64,000 nt of DNA, from positions 248,001 through 312,000 of the forward strand of contig JAVGVS010000286.1 of the NCBI GenBank assembly GCA_032718565.1, written 5' to 3'. This DNA comes from Distichodus sexfasciatus (lineage: Eukaryota > Chordata > Actinopteri > Characiformes > Distichodontidae). The position numbers were made by a program, and so were the translations under genes. Under the pieces are notes generated by a model, which did not search any database, was not told the origin of the DNA, and saw only the letters and a list, made by a program, of their open reading frames with translations. Shown piece after piece: positions 25,381 through 36,491 of the stretch (positions within the stretch are counted from its first letter, which is position 1; every line of letters starts with the position of its first letter).

Positions 25381-28300
25381 GACAAACAGTTTGGTTAAAA
25401 AGGGACGGGAGTAATTATGTGAAGTAACAAGTTTACGCTCAGAAAAATCCTTCTTCCAGTCTTTACGTCAGGGACGTCCAAAGTTTGGGTGCCAGGGGCA
25501 AACATTGGAGAGTAAGGGATTTACACGCTTGCATACAGTTGCTTTATAGCTGACTGGCTGGTTGTAACGTGGGCCAAAGGTGCACAGGCTGAGGCGGTAG
25601 ACATAAAATATGCATTGTACTCACGCTCTCTAAATAGTGAATAGTTTTAAAGTTGTGTAATTACCAGTATGTATTTTCAAATTAATGGTGAAAAAAAGGA
25701 CAGAAAATAAAATGTAAATATATTTTTTAATGCATATAACATGAATAGCTGCTCCCTCGATGCCCCCTCAAGAAAAGTTGGGAGGGCAATAAGGTATTAT
25801 TGTATCATGAACAACAAAATTGTATCAACAATATGCTTTTCAGACATATTCCAGATATGCCACTGTTTTGTACTGTTATTATAACAGTACAGCGACTTTT
25901 TCCCTATTACAGAACAACAAAAAAATCAGTCCCACAAACCACATTGTACTGTACAAAAGACTCTCCCCTACATACGACACTTAAGTATAGGTTGCTGTAC
26001 ATAGTTGCTCCTTTGACTATTTCTATACTTTTATATAGTAACAGAAACTCTTGATCTTTAATTTTGCCATTTGGTTTTACAGTGTAAAAAATATTTTAAA
26101 AAGCCTAGAAATCAGCCAAAATCAGTGTTGGCAGTTTTATGAACAATGGGCCTCATTCACCAGTATTAAGTTTTATCTTACATTTATTTTTAAGTCATTT
26201 AACTAGTATAATATTATGCAACTTTTGGAATAGAAGAAATGTTTCGCACAAACATGCATGCAATAAAAATTGCTTTTTAGCAGCTGTAGATTCTCCTTAC
26301 CTAGGGACAACACATAAATAAGAAAATATTAGTGTAATCTTTGTGGAAACTGTGGAAATTTTAGGAACTAATTTCGTCTTAAGAACGGTTGCTGAATGAG
26401 GTGCAATATTTTTACTCTGATATTACATTTTGGTAATATTGTCCAACCATTAGGGGAAAAATTCAGTGCTTGTAAATGATAAATGTGGCGGTCCATCAGA
26501 ATGTCTTTATTATTCACTGTAGGAGATGTTAAATCCTGCCTCTTCCTTCCGACCCCGTTCCTCCTGTTAAACTTAACTTCTGAGTGGCCTTCTCTTCATC
26601 CTCATCCCTGCTCATGGCGTGAAGAGAGAAAAACGGTTGAGGGAGGGGGCAAGCCAGAGAGAGAAATCAGTCTAGTCGCTAAATGAAATTAGCAGGTTTG
26701 AAGAGCCTCGGGGCAAAGAGCCAGGCTTGTCTCCTGAGGCCAGGCTTAGTGAGGGAATATGTTAGCTATGAACGCTTGCCCTCCTCTCTCTCTCTGGGTC
26801 ACTTCTCTTTTTAAAAATAATTTTTCCCCTACAAATGAAGGAGGGTGACGGTTGAGGGGTGATTATAAATGGCTTGAGGTTTAAGAGGTAGTGTGCATTT
26901 TCATCTTGATGGAGAAACCTTGAAGACGCTCCTGCCCCAGATCCGCTAACCTGGGCTTTAACAGACATGAACTCGAGCCACCTGGGCGCTTCCGGACCTC
27001 TTTCGTGGGCCATGTACCTCATGAGGAAGGCTCGAAACAGCAGTGCTCTCTTTGGTAATAGTTCCTGTCTTTCTTTTGCTCCTGTGTTGTGCTTTTCGCT
27101 CTTGTGTGATCTCTCTCCCTTCCTTTGTAAAGTCTGATTTCTACTCATGTTTTGTGCTTTCTTTAATGATGCCCTCTATGAAAGACCATATTCTGTATGG
27201 TTCATGTATGGCTTTCTGAAGTTGTCTATAAAACACTGTAGCAATCAGAAAATGTACGTCTTACAACAGTAGTTTTATTTTAATGAAGTCGACATAATGC
27301 AAAAATCACCTACGCATTAGAAACAATAAGAGGAATGACATATGTTCTATTATTCTAACCTTTATCCAATAATGAGTAAAGGAAACTGAGCCGAGGGCAA
27401 GGTAAAGTCAGAATTAGATCTGATTGTTCAGTTGTTACCTATTTTAATGTGGATATAAATGGTCCTTTTCATTGCAGTTCAGATAATGCTTTTATTGCAT
27501 AGTGCATGTGTCTTTTTTAATTTGGCATACTGCTGGAGGTCTCCTGGTCCGTTGGTTAAGCAGTTTGTTTTTGTTCGTTTATGTTTATATTATCCTTTGC
27601 ATGTATTTATAGATTTTATATTTATATATATGGTTTGTTATTATTATTTTATTATTATTATTGTGTATGTGTATTAATATATGTATATGTAATATTCAAA
27701 AGATGTGTGAATGTTAGACATTGATGTTAATGTATAACCTTCCAGTTCTGCTCATCGTTTATAGCTGACTACAAGCGCCATTGATCTCTGGGTTAAAGTG
27801 ATCCAAATTACACCAGTTAGAGGTGAACACGAGCAAAAAGGGAAGTGCGAGAAGTCTCCGGCCTGCGGATACACCACCGATCATTAATTACTTTATTTAC
27901 TTATTTATAGATTTATTTAGACCTTTTTTAAAAAAAATAATTATTAAACTGCGTACCCATAAGCAGCCTCATCAAAAGCGGGCTTTTTATTCGAGTGGGA
28001 CTTTTAGAAGAAAAACCTGTATTTTCTAAATATTATATTCTTTAAAGCTATTATGTTTACAAAAATACACTTATTGCATGTGTTAATTCGTTTCATAATT
28101 TCCCCTTATTTAAATCTTAAGCTTCACCTTATTGACTGGATTTAGAGCTTCTGTGGTTATTACCAAATTAGTGCATTTGAAAATTCGGCGGCCAACGTTT
28201 TAATGAGCAAGGAAATATTTGGATTAACAGTTTCTTTGCCTGAAATGGAGTTTCTTACACGTGTTTTTTAATCCTTTTACAGTGAAACTTTATAGAGAAG

Positions 28301-30099
28301 CGTCTGACGTCATTTAAATCATCATTAAAACTACGGCATTTTATGTATAATAGAATGCAGTAATTATTCCACAGCATTTTTCCATATGCAAATATTAACC
28401 CAAATGAACATTAATTATTTTTGCAGAATATAAAAATGACGCATTATACAATCCATTAAAATATGTCGAATTTATTTGAAAATATAGACTAAAAATCCGT
28501 TTGAGGCCTTCTATATTTAAACATTAGAATGTTTAATTGTTTATTTATTTTTACATTGTCTTTGTATAAATAATGTATTATGAATAATGTAATGTTTTCT
28601 CGTCTTGATAAAGTTATTGTGAACTTACTGAGCGTGTGATGGAAATAAGTAGCGTTACAGTGACTACTGAAATATAACATTAGATTGTTTCAGATTTTAG
28701 ATTTGATTCAACTTTGCCTTACAGAGCCAGGGCAATAAAAGTATGCAAAATTAAGTCCAGGATTGAGTAAGTAAATGATTTGATAGCCAGATAGGCGTCT
28801 TTGAAACATATATAATTAAACACTTAAATGTTTCCGTTCGGCGCGCTGTCTCCTAGATTATTTGTCTTATTAATCAGACGAAGAGTCTTTTTGACATTTA
28901 TGTCCTAAAGTTTCAGTTTAATTGCCAGTTTCTTGGGTGTCCAGGCATGGCCCTGTCTTAAGAGCCTCGGGGGCTTGGTATAAAAAATGTAACACTTCGT
29001 GTTTGCAGGACGGCCTGCTAAATTTAGGAGTGAACATGACTATCACATTTTTCATTTTATACATATACCTGACTTGAAGTATTATGTTGGCCTAATCTAA
29101 CTGGTTTCAGTGGGATTTTATGTAGAATTTACCGAGTACTTTCCCAATTTTAAGTTCCGCTTCACCTGTAATAGATTACGCGGGTTTGCACACGCCGGGA
29201 ACTGGAGGCTTTGCAAGAGATGCATGGGATGTCGATCTGTTGTCTCAAAAATAAGTGTCGCCCATCACTTAAAAAAAAAAACAACAACAGAAAAGCAGGT
29301 GGTTAGAAGAGGTCAGTCGATTTGAAAGGTGACATGCAGCTGACGGACTTCGAGGTGGTTTGCTGCCCCCTATCGGCTCAAACACTCCCACGGTCAAAAC
29401 TTCGCGGAACGGAATGGAGCTTTGCTTTCTTTTCAAATGTTCGTTCAGACAGAACGATTATTCACTTATAATTAAGGCAAAATGCCTTTACACAGTGATT
29501 CTAGTCCAGACATTTAGACGTGTTTGATAAATTACCACTTATACTAAAGTTAAGTCCGATGTGAGGCCAAAACCTACCATCAGCGTCTCTGTGAGCTAGT
29601 CACATTAAGCCGGTTTTATCTAGATTCTCTGTGATTTCTAATCTGCACAGTTTGTGAGAGTCGGTCATATTTTAAGAGGACCAAAACACTTACTTGGCCT
29701 CTTGACTGAGTTTATGGCGAATCATAGTTTATCAGACGTGTGAATTCCTCGAGTCAGCCCAGTCGTGTAGTCTAAAACCAGACACCAAGTCGGAATCTAC
29801 ATAAATCAATGATGAAATAACTGTTAAACTCTCAGTGGAGTTCAGAATATATCTGTTTAAGAGCCATGTACTTGAAACTGCCTTGGCCTAGATCTAACTG
29901 ACTATTTAAAACAAAATCGCCGTGTTGTCTAGTTCTTGGATCTCTAGAAAGTAACACACGAGAAAGCAACACGCTTGGAAGGTAACATGACTGAAACCCG
30001 AAGGGTTGGAATTTATCTGCCTCAATTGATACGTCGACTAAACTTACGCTTTTACGTTCGCTTAAAAATCTTCAAATTTTCCTCTCTCTTACTTCGTCT

Positions 30100-30742
30100 C
30101 CCTTACTGTAAATCTAGCGAAGCTTTTCGAAATTCCATTGACTGCTTGAGCTGTCGCGGGCAAAATCTCCGCTCCGGCTACGAACGCGCCTCAGATTGAT
30201 CCGAGCCCAGTCAGCCTTCATGCAGAAAACCGCTCGATTGGTCGAAATCGTCGACCGTAGCCGCTGGCCAATCGCAGAGTGTTAAGGTTCGCATGCAAAA
30301 TAGAGCTTCCCTCGGGCTGCATTCCTGTACACTGCCCATTGCCGGTAAAGGCTGCACCGCTGCCGGGACGTTCATTCCTTGCAAACTGATCTGGTCGCTC
30401 ACGCGCGCGTCCCGTTCTCAGGCACAACTCTATCAGCTAAAGGGGAAAAATAAAAGCAAGTCACTCGCGCCAACTCATCGAAAAAACCAAGACCGGTGGT
30501 CATAACGTCTGGCGCGAAGCACCTACGAGTCGTTTGAAACGGATGCGCGAGTGAACGGGAGCGTGCCGTGACTCCATCGTTCAAATACGGATGATTTGTT
30601 GACGTTTTCCGGGTTCAGTAAACCAAACCTCTGGATCTTTCATCTGTGCGTTGACGCTCCGGATGCGCAATCGCTCGCACTGGCAGTTTGGAAGAAAAAA
30701 AAAATATCCACGGAGCGGCTCTCACCTGTCGGACTGCAGTTT
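30100..30742 (+). promoter_or_regulatory. runx1: Proximal promoter (P2) and 5' UTR of runx1, inferred
   Basis: The region just upstream of the alternative first exon is richer in CpG than surrounding intron (CTCACGCGCGCGTCCCG near 30398). It contains an inverted CCAAT box (ATTGG, 30237-30241) and a direct CCAAT box (30268-30272) about 30 bp apart, typical of a TATA-less promoter. Vertebrate RUNX genes carry P2 directly before the exon that leads into the common Runt exons, with a long 5' UTR. The position fits. The transcription start cannot be placed from sequence alone. Confidence 0.55.
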
Positions 30743-30839
30743 ATGAAAATCGACTCTCGCAGTTTTCCTCTGGAGCGCAGTCGCGGGAGTGAGCGCCCCA
30801 AATATCGAACCAATGGTTTTCCTTTGGGACGCAAATACG
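30743..30839 (+). CDS. runx1: runx1 alternative first exon (P2 isoform), frame uncertain
   Basis: A donor (ACG|GTACGA) follows 30839. The ATG at 30813 begins MVFLWDANT. I recall the zebrafish P2 isoform as starting MVFLWDAKY followed by DPAPGRRF, so this is very probably the homologous exon. Here the sequence after Ala is GCAAATACG, apparently one A shorter, so translation from 30813 reaches the donor in phase 0. Exon 2 needs phase 1. The only upstream ATG in the correct frame is at 30743 (MKIDSRSF..., ending ...GRKY then Asp across the junction), with a weak Kozak context. The entry gives that frame; the true start may be neither. Confidence 0.45.
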
Positions 30840-32030
30840 GTACGAAGCGGTGCTTTAATCAGCCTTACTGCTTACATGATAACGGAGACGGCTTCGTTAG
30901 GAACACTTTCCGGGCTTTCCTTTTTGCATGCAATGTTTCTGTCTCGAGTCCTGACTCTCCGCATGTAGTGCAATAATGATGACTATAGATATATACATGG
31001 ATGTAAATATAGAGTTTGTTTTTTTTATGTTTGAGAGCGAGTGTGTGAAAAAGGGACCTATAACTGGCCTATAATGTTGACAGATTGTTCAAAATGTTTC
31101 ACCGTGGCGTCAGAATTACATTTAAATATTTACTGTTAATTACAATTAGTTAATTACAATTATACGTTTACTATAGTATAAATAGTAATTATAACGCATT
31201 TTAACGTGCAGCTACAGTCTCTTGTAAAATAACAATTATCACCATATTTTCATATTAACGATGCATAGCATCTTAAGCAGTGAACGAGAAAAAAAGTGAA
31301 TGAACAAATTCAGTAGCAGTCATCTGCTACAAAGAATTCAGAAAACTCAGGATGCCTCCTTTGGCACGGACATAAGCGCAAAGTTGCGAACGCCGCTTTA
31401 AGGTCAATCGCGTCGTCAAGCAATTTGTATTTTGCGAGACATTGTAAAATATTTTAAGGTGTGCTACAATACAATAATCATTTGTTGCAAATTTAATTTA
31501 AAAAAACAGTAGAAACGTTTTTATTAAAAAATCCTATTCGACTGATATATTTATATACTGTTAAAAAAATTATATATATATATATATGTGCAAATGTGCA
31601 TGTTTTAGTAATTCAGATCCTAACCCTATAACACCCCTTTCCCCATAGATACACATAAAATGTAGAATAGTTCTGTTTCTCTTTCTTTCCCCTCTTCTCA
31701 GTCTCCCTCGGCTATTAGAATGGTAAATATAGAGACAGACATATCTCTCTAACCCCCAGCCTGCTTTTTGACTGATTCAGGCTGGATGTTTCCTGTTAAA
31801 TTAATTTAGAGTTCTGTCTGTGTCTGTGTTATGAATAAAGAGTTAAGGGGAGCGCAACACTGCTAAAAAAAACACACACAGTTTGTGGCATTGGTACTTC
31901 TGAAAGGCGCAACACTGCAACACTAGTGAGGATGTGTACTTAGTCCTACCACTAGAACTAAAGAAGTGTTTTCTGTCCATTTTTGTGTGCCTGGAGTCTG
32001 ATATTAACCCAGTGATCTGCTGTGTTTCAG
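30840..32030 (+). other. runx1: Intron between the P2 exon and the common exon 2
   Basis: This is AT-rich, with an (AT)n run at 31569-31586 and poly-A runs. No exon is recognised. It ends in the acceptor TGTGTTTCAG at 32030. Confidence 0.7.
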
Positions 32031-32283
32031 ATCCAGCCCCCGGGCGACGCTTCACACCCCCCTCTTCCAGCCTGGGCTCGGGGAAGATGAGCGAAGGTTT
32101 GCCTGAAGTCACAGAAACCAGTCGTTGCCGCCTCGTGGGCAAACTGCGCATGGCGAGATCGGAATATGGTGAGTTCTCCGATCACCCAGGAGAGCTAGTG
32201 CGCACCGACAGCTAATTTCCTCTGCTCCGTGCTGCTGCCAACACTACTGGCGCTGCAACAAGACGCTGCCCATCGCCTTTAAG
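32031..32283 (+). CDS. runx1: runx1 exon 2 (start of Runt domain), disrupted frame
   Basis: The exon begins Asp-PAPGRRFTPPSSSLGSGKM and reads through KLRMA and DHPGELVRTDS. It then hits TAA at 32213-32215 where the family has Pro-Asn. Beyond the stop the next conserved residues (NFLCSV, then WRCNKTLPIAFK) are present but in other frames. I infer loss of two bases after AGC, an extra CTG and one extra T before TGG. The exon is 253 nt. With phase 1 entry and phase 0 exit it must be 3n+2, and I know the human exon as 254 nt. The stretch before DHPGELV (ARSEYGEFS) also departs from the family's usual RSMVEVLA. Acceptor TGTGTTTCAG and donor GTAACG look normal. As written, both isoforms would end before the Runt domain is complete. 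Assembly error is an equally good explanation. Confidence 0.85.
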
Positions 32284-33614
32284 GTAACGTCCCATCCACC
32301 ACACAAAGAAGGCTGTTTAATTTAATTTACCACAAAATTAAGTTGTCCAGATTCTAATTTAATACACAGGTGTGTGGTTTTGGATGCGCCTTTTTCCAAA
32401 CTACAGATACATTTGCTCGGTAGCATCACTTTAATGGACAAACATTGTTGTTGGAAAAGTCTACGTTAAGCTGGACAGGTGCACTTAAAGTGGATCTAAT
32501 GGGTCAGCCTTTATTAAGTAATTGATTGTTAGAATAGATATTTAAATTTGTTATTCATATTTCAGTTTTGTTGGTTCTAGGTAAGGTTTTGAAATGATCT
32601 GAAAATTATCCCATGACATCATAACTATTTCCTTATTTAAGTACAGCTCAAATTTATCCGATCCATTTCTCGGAAACCATGTCAGGAAAAGGATGAATTC
32701 TTAATAGAAATAATAAAAGGTTAAAGTTTTTGTCGAAGTGGTATTTTGCGTCTCCTCCAGCGACTATCATTGAAGCCATAGTTAAGCTAATGTTTTGGGG
32801 TGGGTGGGGGTCTCTGAGTAATTGTTTCCCCCTGCTATTTATTTAGCTGTCCTGTTGTCATGGGTGAGCTGAAATTCTTTCATCATACTTCCTCAGACTT
32901 CCGCAATTTGCAACTGTCGCAAAGAAAGTAGTAAAGAAAGAAAGAGAAAAAAAAGAGGCAGTCAGGGTCAGGGCAGAATCCCACTGGCTGACACGCTGCC
33001 TGTACACACATCTGGCTGGAGCTTTAAACAAAGGGAAGGCTGTCTGTATCTGCTCTGTAAATGGCTGCATTGATATTTTGGCGAGATTACAGTTAATATG
33101 AAAATAAGTCTGGCTTGGACACTTATTTGCCTTGGGTGTGGAGGAGCTCGGGGCCGCTGCTCTCCTCTGTTCCCTTAAGCGCGCCACCAGAGATACCGAG
33201 AGCACAGAGCCTTTGAACGCACGTGTGGCGGAGTTTGATCACAAGCATCAGTTCACTGGCGTCTGATGAGATTTAACAAATAATATGCTGGTGTGAAAAT
33301 ATTTGCAGTGTGATCGGGTGATAAGAGGATTTTTGCATAGTTGCCTCAAGCCACTAACTTTACCATTTGGGTTTTTTTGTATTATTATTATTATTATTAT
33401 TATCATTATTATTATTAATAATTAATTCTTACATAATAATGATAATAATAATATAATAAGTATTATAATATAGTAATATAATAATAAAGAAAGTATATAT
33501 TATTATTAATGCTAATTATTGTATCAACATTCATTAGTAGTACCGATGATGATGATGATGATGATTTGTTGACTATTATTAGTACTATTGTATTTAATTG
33601 TGTACTATTGTGTA

Positions 33615-33678
<64 letters not shown>

Positions 33679-33761
33679 ATGATGGTAGTATTGTTATTGC
33701 ATTTTTATTATTATAATTTCTGAGTCTGACCAGCATCGCTCTGTCTTTCTCCGACTGATAG
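32284..33761 (+). other. runx1: runx1 intron 2 with trinucleotide repeats near its end
   Basis: The first kilobase shows nothing remarkable. From 33379 to 33680 it holds (ATT)n, an AT-rich stretch, (GAT)n at 33548-33565, (ATT)n at 33617-33643 and (AGT)n at 33644-33678. The intron ends CCGACTGATAG at 33761, only about 80 bp after the AGT run. Confidence 0.8.
33379..33680 (+). repeat. Compound trinucleotide microsatellites (ATT, GAT, AGT)
   Basis: Four trinucleotide runs with different units lie in 300 bp immediately upstream of a Runt exon. The last two are fused: about nine ATT units run straight into about twelve AGT units. Confidence 0.9.
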
Positions 33762-33918
33762 GTGGTTGCCCTGGGCGACATCCCGGATGGCACGCTGGTG
33801 ACGGTGATGGCGGGAAACGACGAAAATTATTCGGCCGAGCTGCGCAACGCAACGGCAGCCCTAAAGAACCAGGTGGCCCGATTCAACGACCTACGCTTCG
33901 TGGGCCGCAGCGGGCGAG
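33762..33918 (+). CDS. runx1: runx1 exon 3 (Runt domain core)
   Basis: The exon encodes VVALGDIPDGTLVTVMAGND, then ENYSAELRNATAALKNQVAR, then FNDLRFVGRSGRG. This is nearly identical to all vertebrate RUNX proteins. It is 157 nt, the human size. The region contains strands that contact CBF-beta and DNA, including the arginines of GRSGRG. The acceptor is ACTGATAG and the donor GTGAGC, with entry phase 0 and exit phase 1. No frame defect is present, in contrast to exon 2. Confidence 0.97.
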
Positions 33919-34104
33919 GTGAGCCTCGTAAACACTTTCTTTCTCTCTGTCTCCCCGCCGATAGTCCTGTTTTCACACTTCTGTTGTGCATCACATAGCT
34001 GGCCGAGGGATATGTATATATACACACACACACACACAGTGCAGGTCAACAGTAACTGGAGGGATATTTTGTGTACTTTTGCTGAGTATCGCCCAGCCCT
34101 AGTT

Positions 34105-34225
34105 GAACCATTTTAGATCAGACAGCAGTTACGTTAAACCCACAACACGTCTGTCTGGTCTGATTTCCAGTAACGCAGGACTAGATGTGACCGTCTAGAT
34201 GTCTGACGTCGAGCCTCTTTTCAGG
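34105..34225 (+). repeat. Left arm of a 0.12-kb inverted repeat
   Basis: GATTTCCAGTAACGCAGGAC and TAGATGTGACCGTCTAGATG in this block are found as reverse complement at 42458-42585, with similarity extending over about 120 bp on both sides. The arms are 8.3 kb apart and flank exon 4. A low-copy transposon remnant inserted twice in opposite orientation is the simplest explanation. Confidence 0.7.
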
Positions 34226-34350
34226 AGGCTCACCATTGGAGACCATTGGAGAGAGGAAGGAAAACAGAAAGGCAGATGGGGAAAAGAACGAGAGGCAGAC
34301 AGAACAACATAGAGAGAGAGAGAGAGAGAGTGAGGGAGAGAAAGAGAGAG

Positions 34351-34415
34351 AGAAATCTACCTGCTTTCGCAACAAGTGAAACATTAGTCAACAAAACGTC
34401 TGGCTTTAAAATGCA
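34351..34415 (+). repeat. Direct repeat unit A at the edge of GA-rich DNA
   Basis: AGAAATCTACCTGCTTTCGC followed by GAAACATTAGTCAACAAAAC recurs at 35667-35720 (AGAAATCCGCTTTCTTTCAC, GAAACATTAGTCAACAAAAC). Both copies directly follow a GA-rich tract and precede CAGCAAC and a CA-rich piece. This shows that the tract and its flank were duplicated together. Confidence 0.7.
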
Positions 34416-34770
34416 GCAACACACACGTCTCGCCACCTCAGACCGTACAAACAGGCCGCTTCATCACCACAGCTGTTGTCCCGCGTCACCGTCTGAGAGC
34501 TGATGTCACTCCGGGCTGCTAATTGCCATGTGGCTAATCGCCACCATACTCAGGCCAACGTGTCGCTCGGCTTTAGCCCAGGAATTTACCTCATAGTAAT
34601 TGTTGGGACGCCGCCGTGACACAACGCTGCGGTCGCCGAAAGTGTCAGGATGGGCGTTGTGGCAGCATTAAAGGAGTTCGGCTGGTCGTTAGGTGACTGG
34701 AGAAAAGGCGAGCGGAGTAGCTGGGAGTAGTTTGTGAGCTGTAGTTTGGCTAGGAGTTTCAGGAATGTAT

Positions 34771-35518
34771 ATAGAGAGAAAGGGAGAGAGAGAGAGAGAG
34801 AGAGAGATGGACAGATGAGAGGATAGAGACAAATTAGGGTGAACAGAGAGAAAGAGAGAGAGACGGTTGTGGGAGACAGACAGAGAGGTGTCAGAGAGAA
34901 TAAGAGTGGCAGAGAAAAGAGATGGGAGACACATACAGAGAGGGCAGTGAGTTGAGGGGAAAGAGAGACAGAATGAGTAGAGAGAATGAGTAACGGAGAG
35001 GCGGAGTAGAAAAAGACAGAGAGAGAGAGAAAAGACGGGAGAGAGAGAGACTGCGAAAGAGAGACAAAGAGAGGAGAGGAGGGTGAAGAGAGAGAGAGAG
35101 AAAGAAAGAGAAACAAAGAGACAGAAATACAGACCGATAGATAGATGGATAGGGGTGAGAGAGAAAAGGAGAGAGACGGAGAGAAAAAAGGGGGGACAGA
35201 CAGAGAGAATGAGGGATGGAGAGACATGGTAAGAGAGAAAGAGAGAGAAACGGGCGGGGGGAGACAGACTGAAAAGAGACGGGAGAGTTGAGGGAAAGAG
35301 AGACAGACAGGTAGAGCGAATGAGAGACAGAGAGACTGAGGAAGAGAAACAAAGAGAGGAGAGGAGGGAGAAGAGAGAGAAAAGAAAGAGAGAGAGAAAC
35401 AGAGGGGAAGAAAGACACAGACAGAGAGAATGAGTGATGAAGAGACATGGTAGGAGACATTTCACTGCTTGTTGTACCTGTATAACTTGCACGTGACAAA
35501 TAAAGAATCTTGAATCTT

Positions 35519-35549
<31 letters not shown>

Positions 35550-35671
35550 ACGGGCAGGAGAGAAAGGCAGAGAGACAGAGAGAGAGAGAGACGGGCAGGA
35601 GAGAAAGACAAAGAGAGAGAAAAGAAGAGGAAGAGAAATAGAGAAAGACAGAACAGAAAGAGAGGGAGAAA
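34771..35671 (+). repeat. 0.9-kb homopurine (GA-rich) tract
   Basis: Almost entirely purine on the + strand. It has an internal higher-order repeat: GTTGAGGGAAAGAGAGACAG-like and AGAGAGGAGAGGAGGG words recur roughly 290-340 bp apart. The tract is interrupted at 35458-35520 by a short repeat tail (TGACAAATAAAGAATCTTGA). Frames of 200-267 codons on the - strand are Ser/Leu-rich translations of the repeat. Confidence 0.9.
35458..35520 (+). mobile_element. SINE-like 3' tail fragment inside the purine tract
   Basis: CTGCTTGTTGTACCTGTATA and ACTTGCACGTGACAAATAAA, ending GAATCTTGAATCTTGA, resemble the 3' end of a fish retroposon with a duplicated CTTGAAT tail. A similar ending, GATGACAATAAAGCAACCTT, is at about 50108. 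Confidence 0.5.
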
Positions 35672-36293
35672 TCCGCTTTCTTTCACAACGACAGAAACAT
35701 TAGTCAACAAAACACAGCAACGCACACACACACACACACACACACACGCTCACTCACTCATGCAAATGCAGCTCTTCTGGGAAACGGTGTCCCACAGGGG
35801 TCTGTTCACGGTCCTGATATGATCAAGCTGATAGAAGCCACCTGCTGAAGCCCACATGCCACAGCCTGTCACTCACACACACACACACACACACACACAC
35901 GTCTTCCTGACTGTGTGTGTGTGAGTGTGTGATAGAGAGTGTGCGTTCCAAACGTCTCTATGATGACGGAGACGCATGATGATGTTGTTAGACAAAGCAT
36001 TATTCAGCAACTGTAATGCATGAATCAATGAAATTGATAAATCTAGTAGTGTGTGTGTATGTGTGTTTATTTCATTGCGAGTCTGCTCATGTGCAATCAC
36101 TATCTGCAGCTCAGAATGTTGTTGTCGAAATGTGTATGTGTGTGTGTGTGTGTGTGGGGGGTGTGTGTGTGTGTGTCTGGGACCAGATAACTCCAAAGTG
36201 ATGGAAGCGATTAAGTTTAGTGCCGGAAAAGAGTGTGGGTCGGAAAAAAGCAAGGCTGTGTTTTTTTGTAAGTAAGAGAGAAATGTAAACTAT

Positions 36294-36330
<37 letters not shown>

Positions 36331-36460
36331 CTGAATGCCCATTGATGGTGTTCGATAACGTGAAATGACGGCATCTGTCTCTTTCTTTGGGCTCGTCTTG
36401 TTTTCTCAGAGTCTGTGTATGAGCAGTCTAGTGAGTCACCCGGCAGTCCTGATGCAATGG

Positions 36461-36462
<2 letters not shown>

Positions 36463-36491
<29 letters not shown>

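Larger units (their letters stand above)
429..32030 (+). other. runx1: runx1 intron 1 (P1 to P2 interval)
   Basis: This 31.6 kb intron separates the two promoters. In mammals the equivalent interval contains the haematopoietic enhancer about 23 kb downstream of P1. I cannot identify its fish counterpart by eye. The open frames inside, including a 230-codon one at 7370-8062, have no recognisable domain and I do not call them genes. Stretches 429-3500, 3690-7300, 9190-11740, 13060-14930, 15030-17930, 18530-20650, 20745-22450, 22630-24090 and 25380-30000 show only unremarkable intronic sequence with small poly-A or AT-rich runs. Confidence 0.85.

Noticed and set aside
34586..35499. Three long - strand frames (202-267 codons) rich in Ser and Leu
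   Set aside because: Complement of the GA-rich tract; all three frames are open for the same compositional reason.
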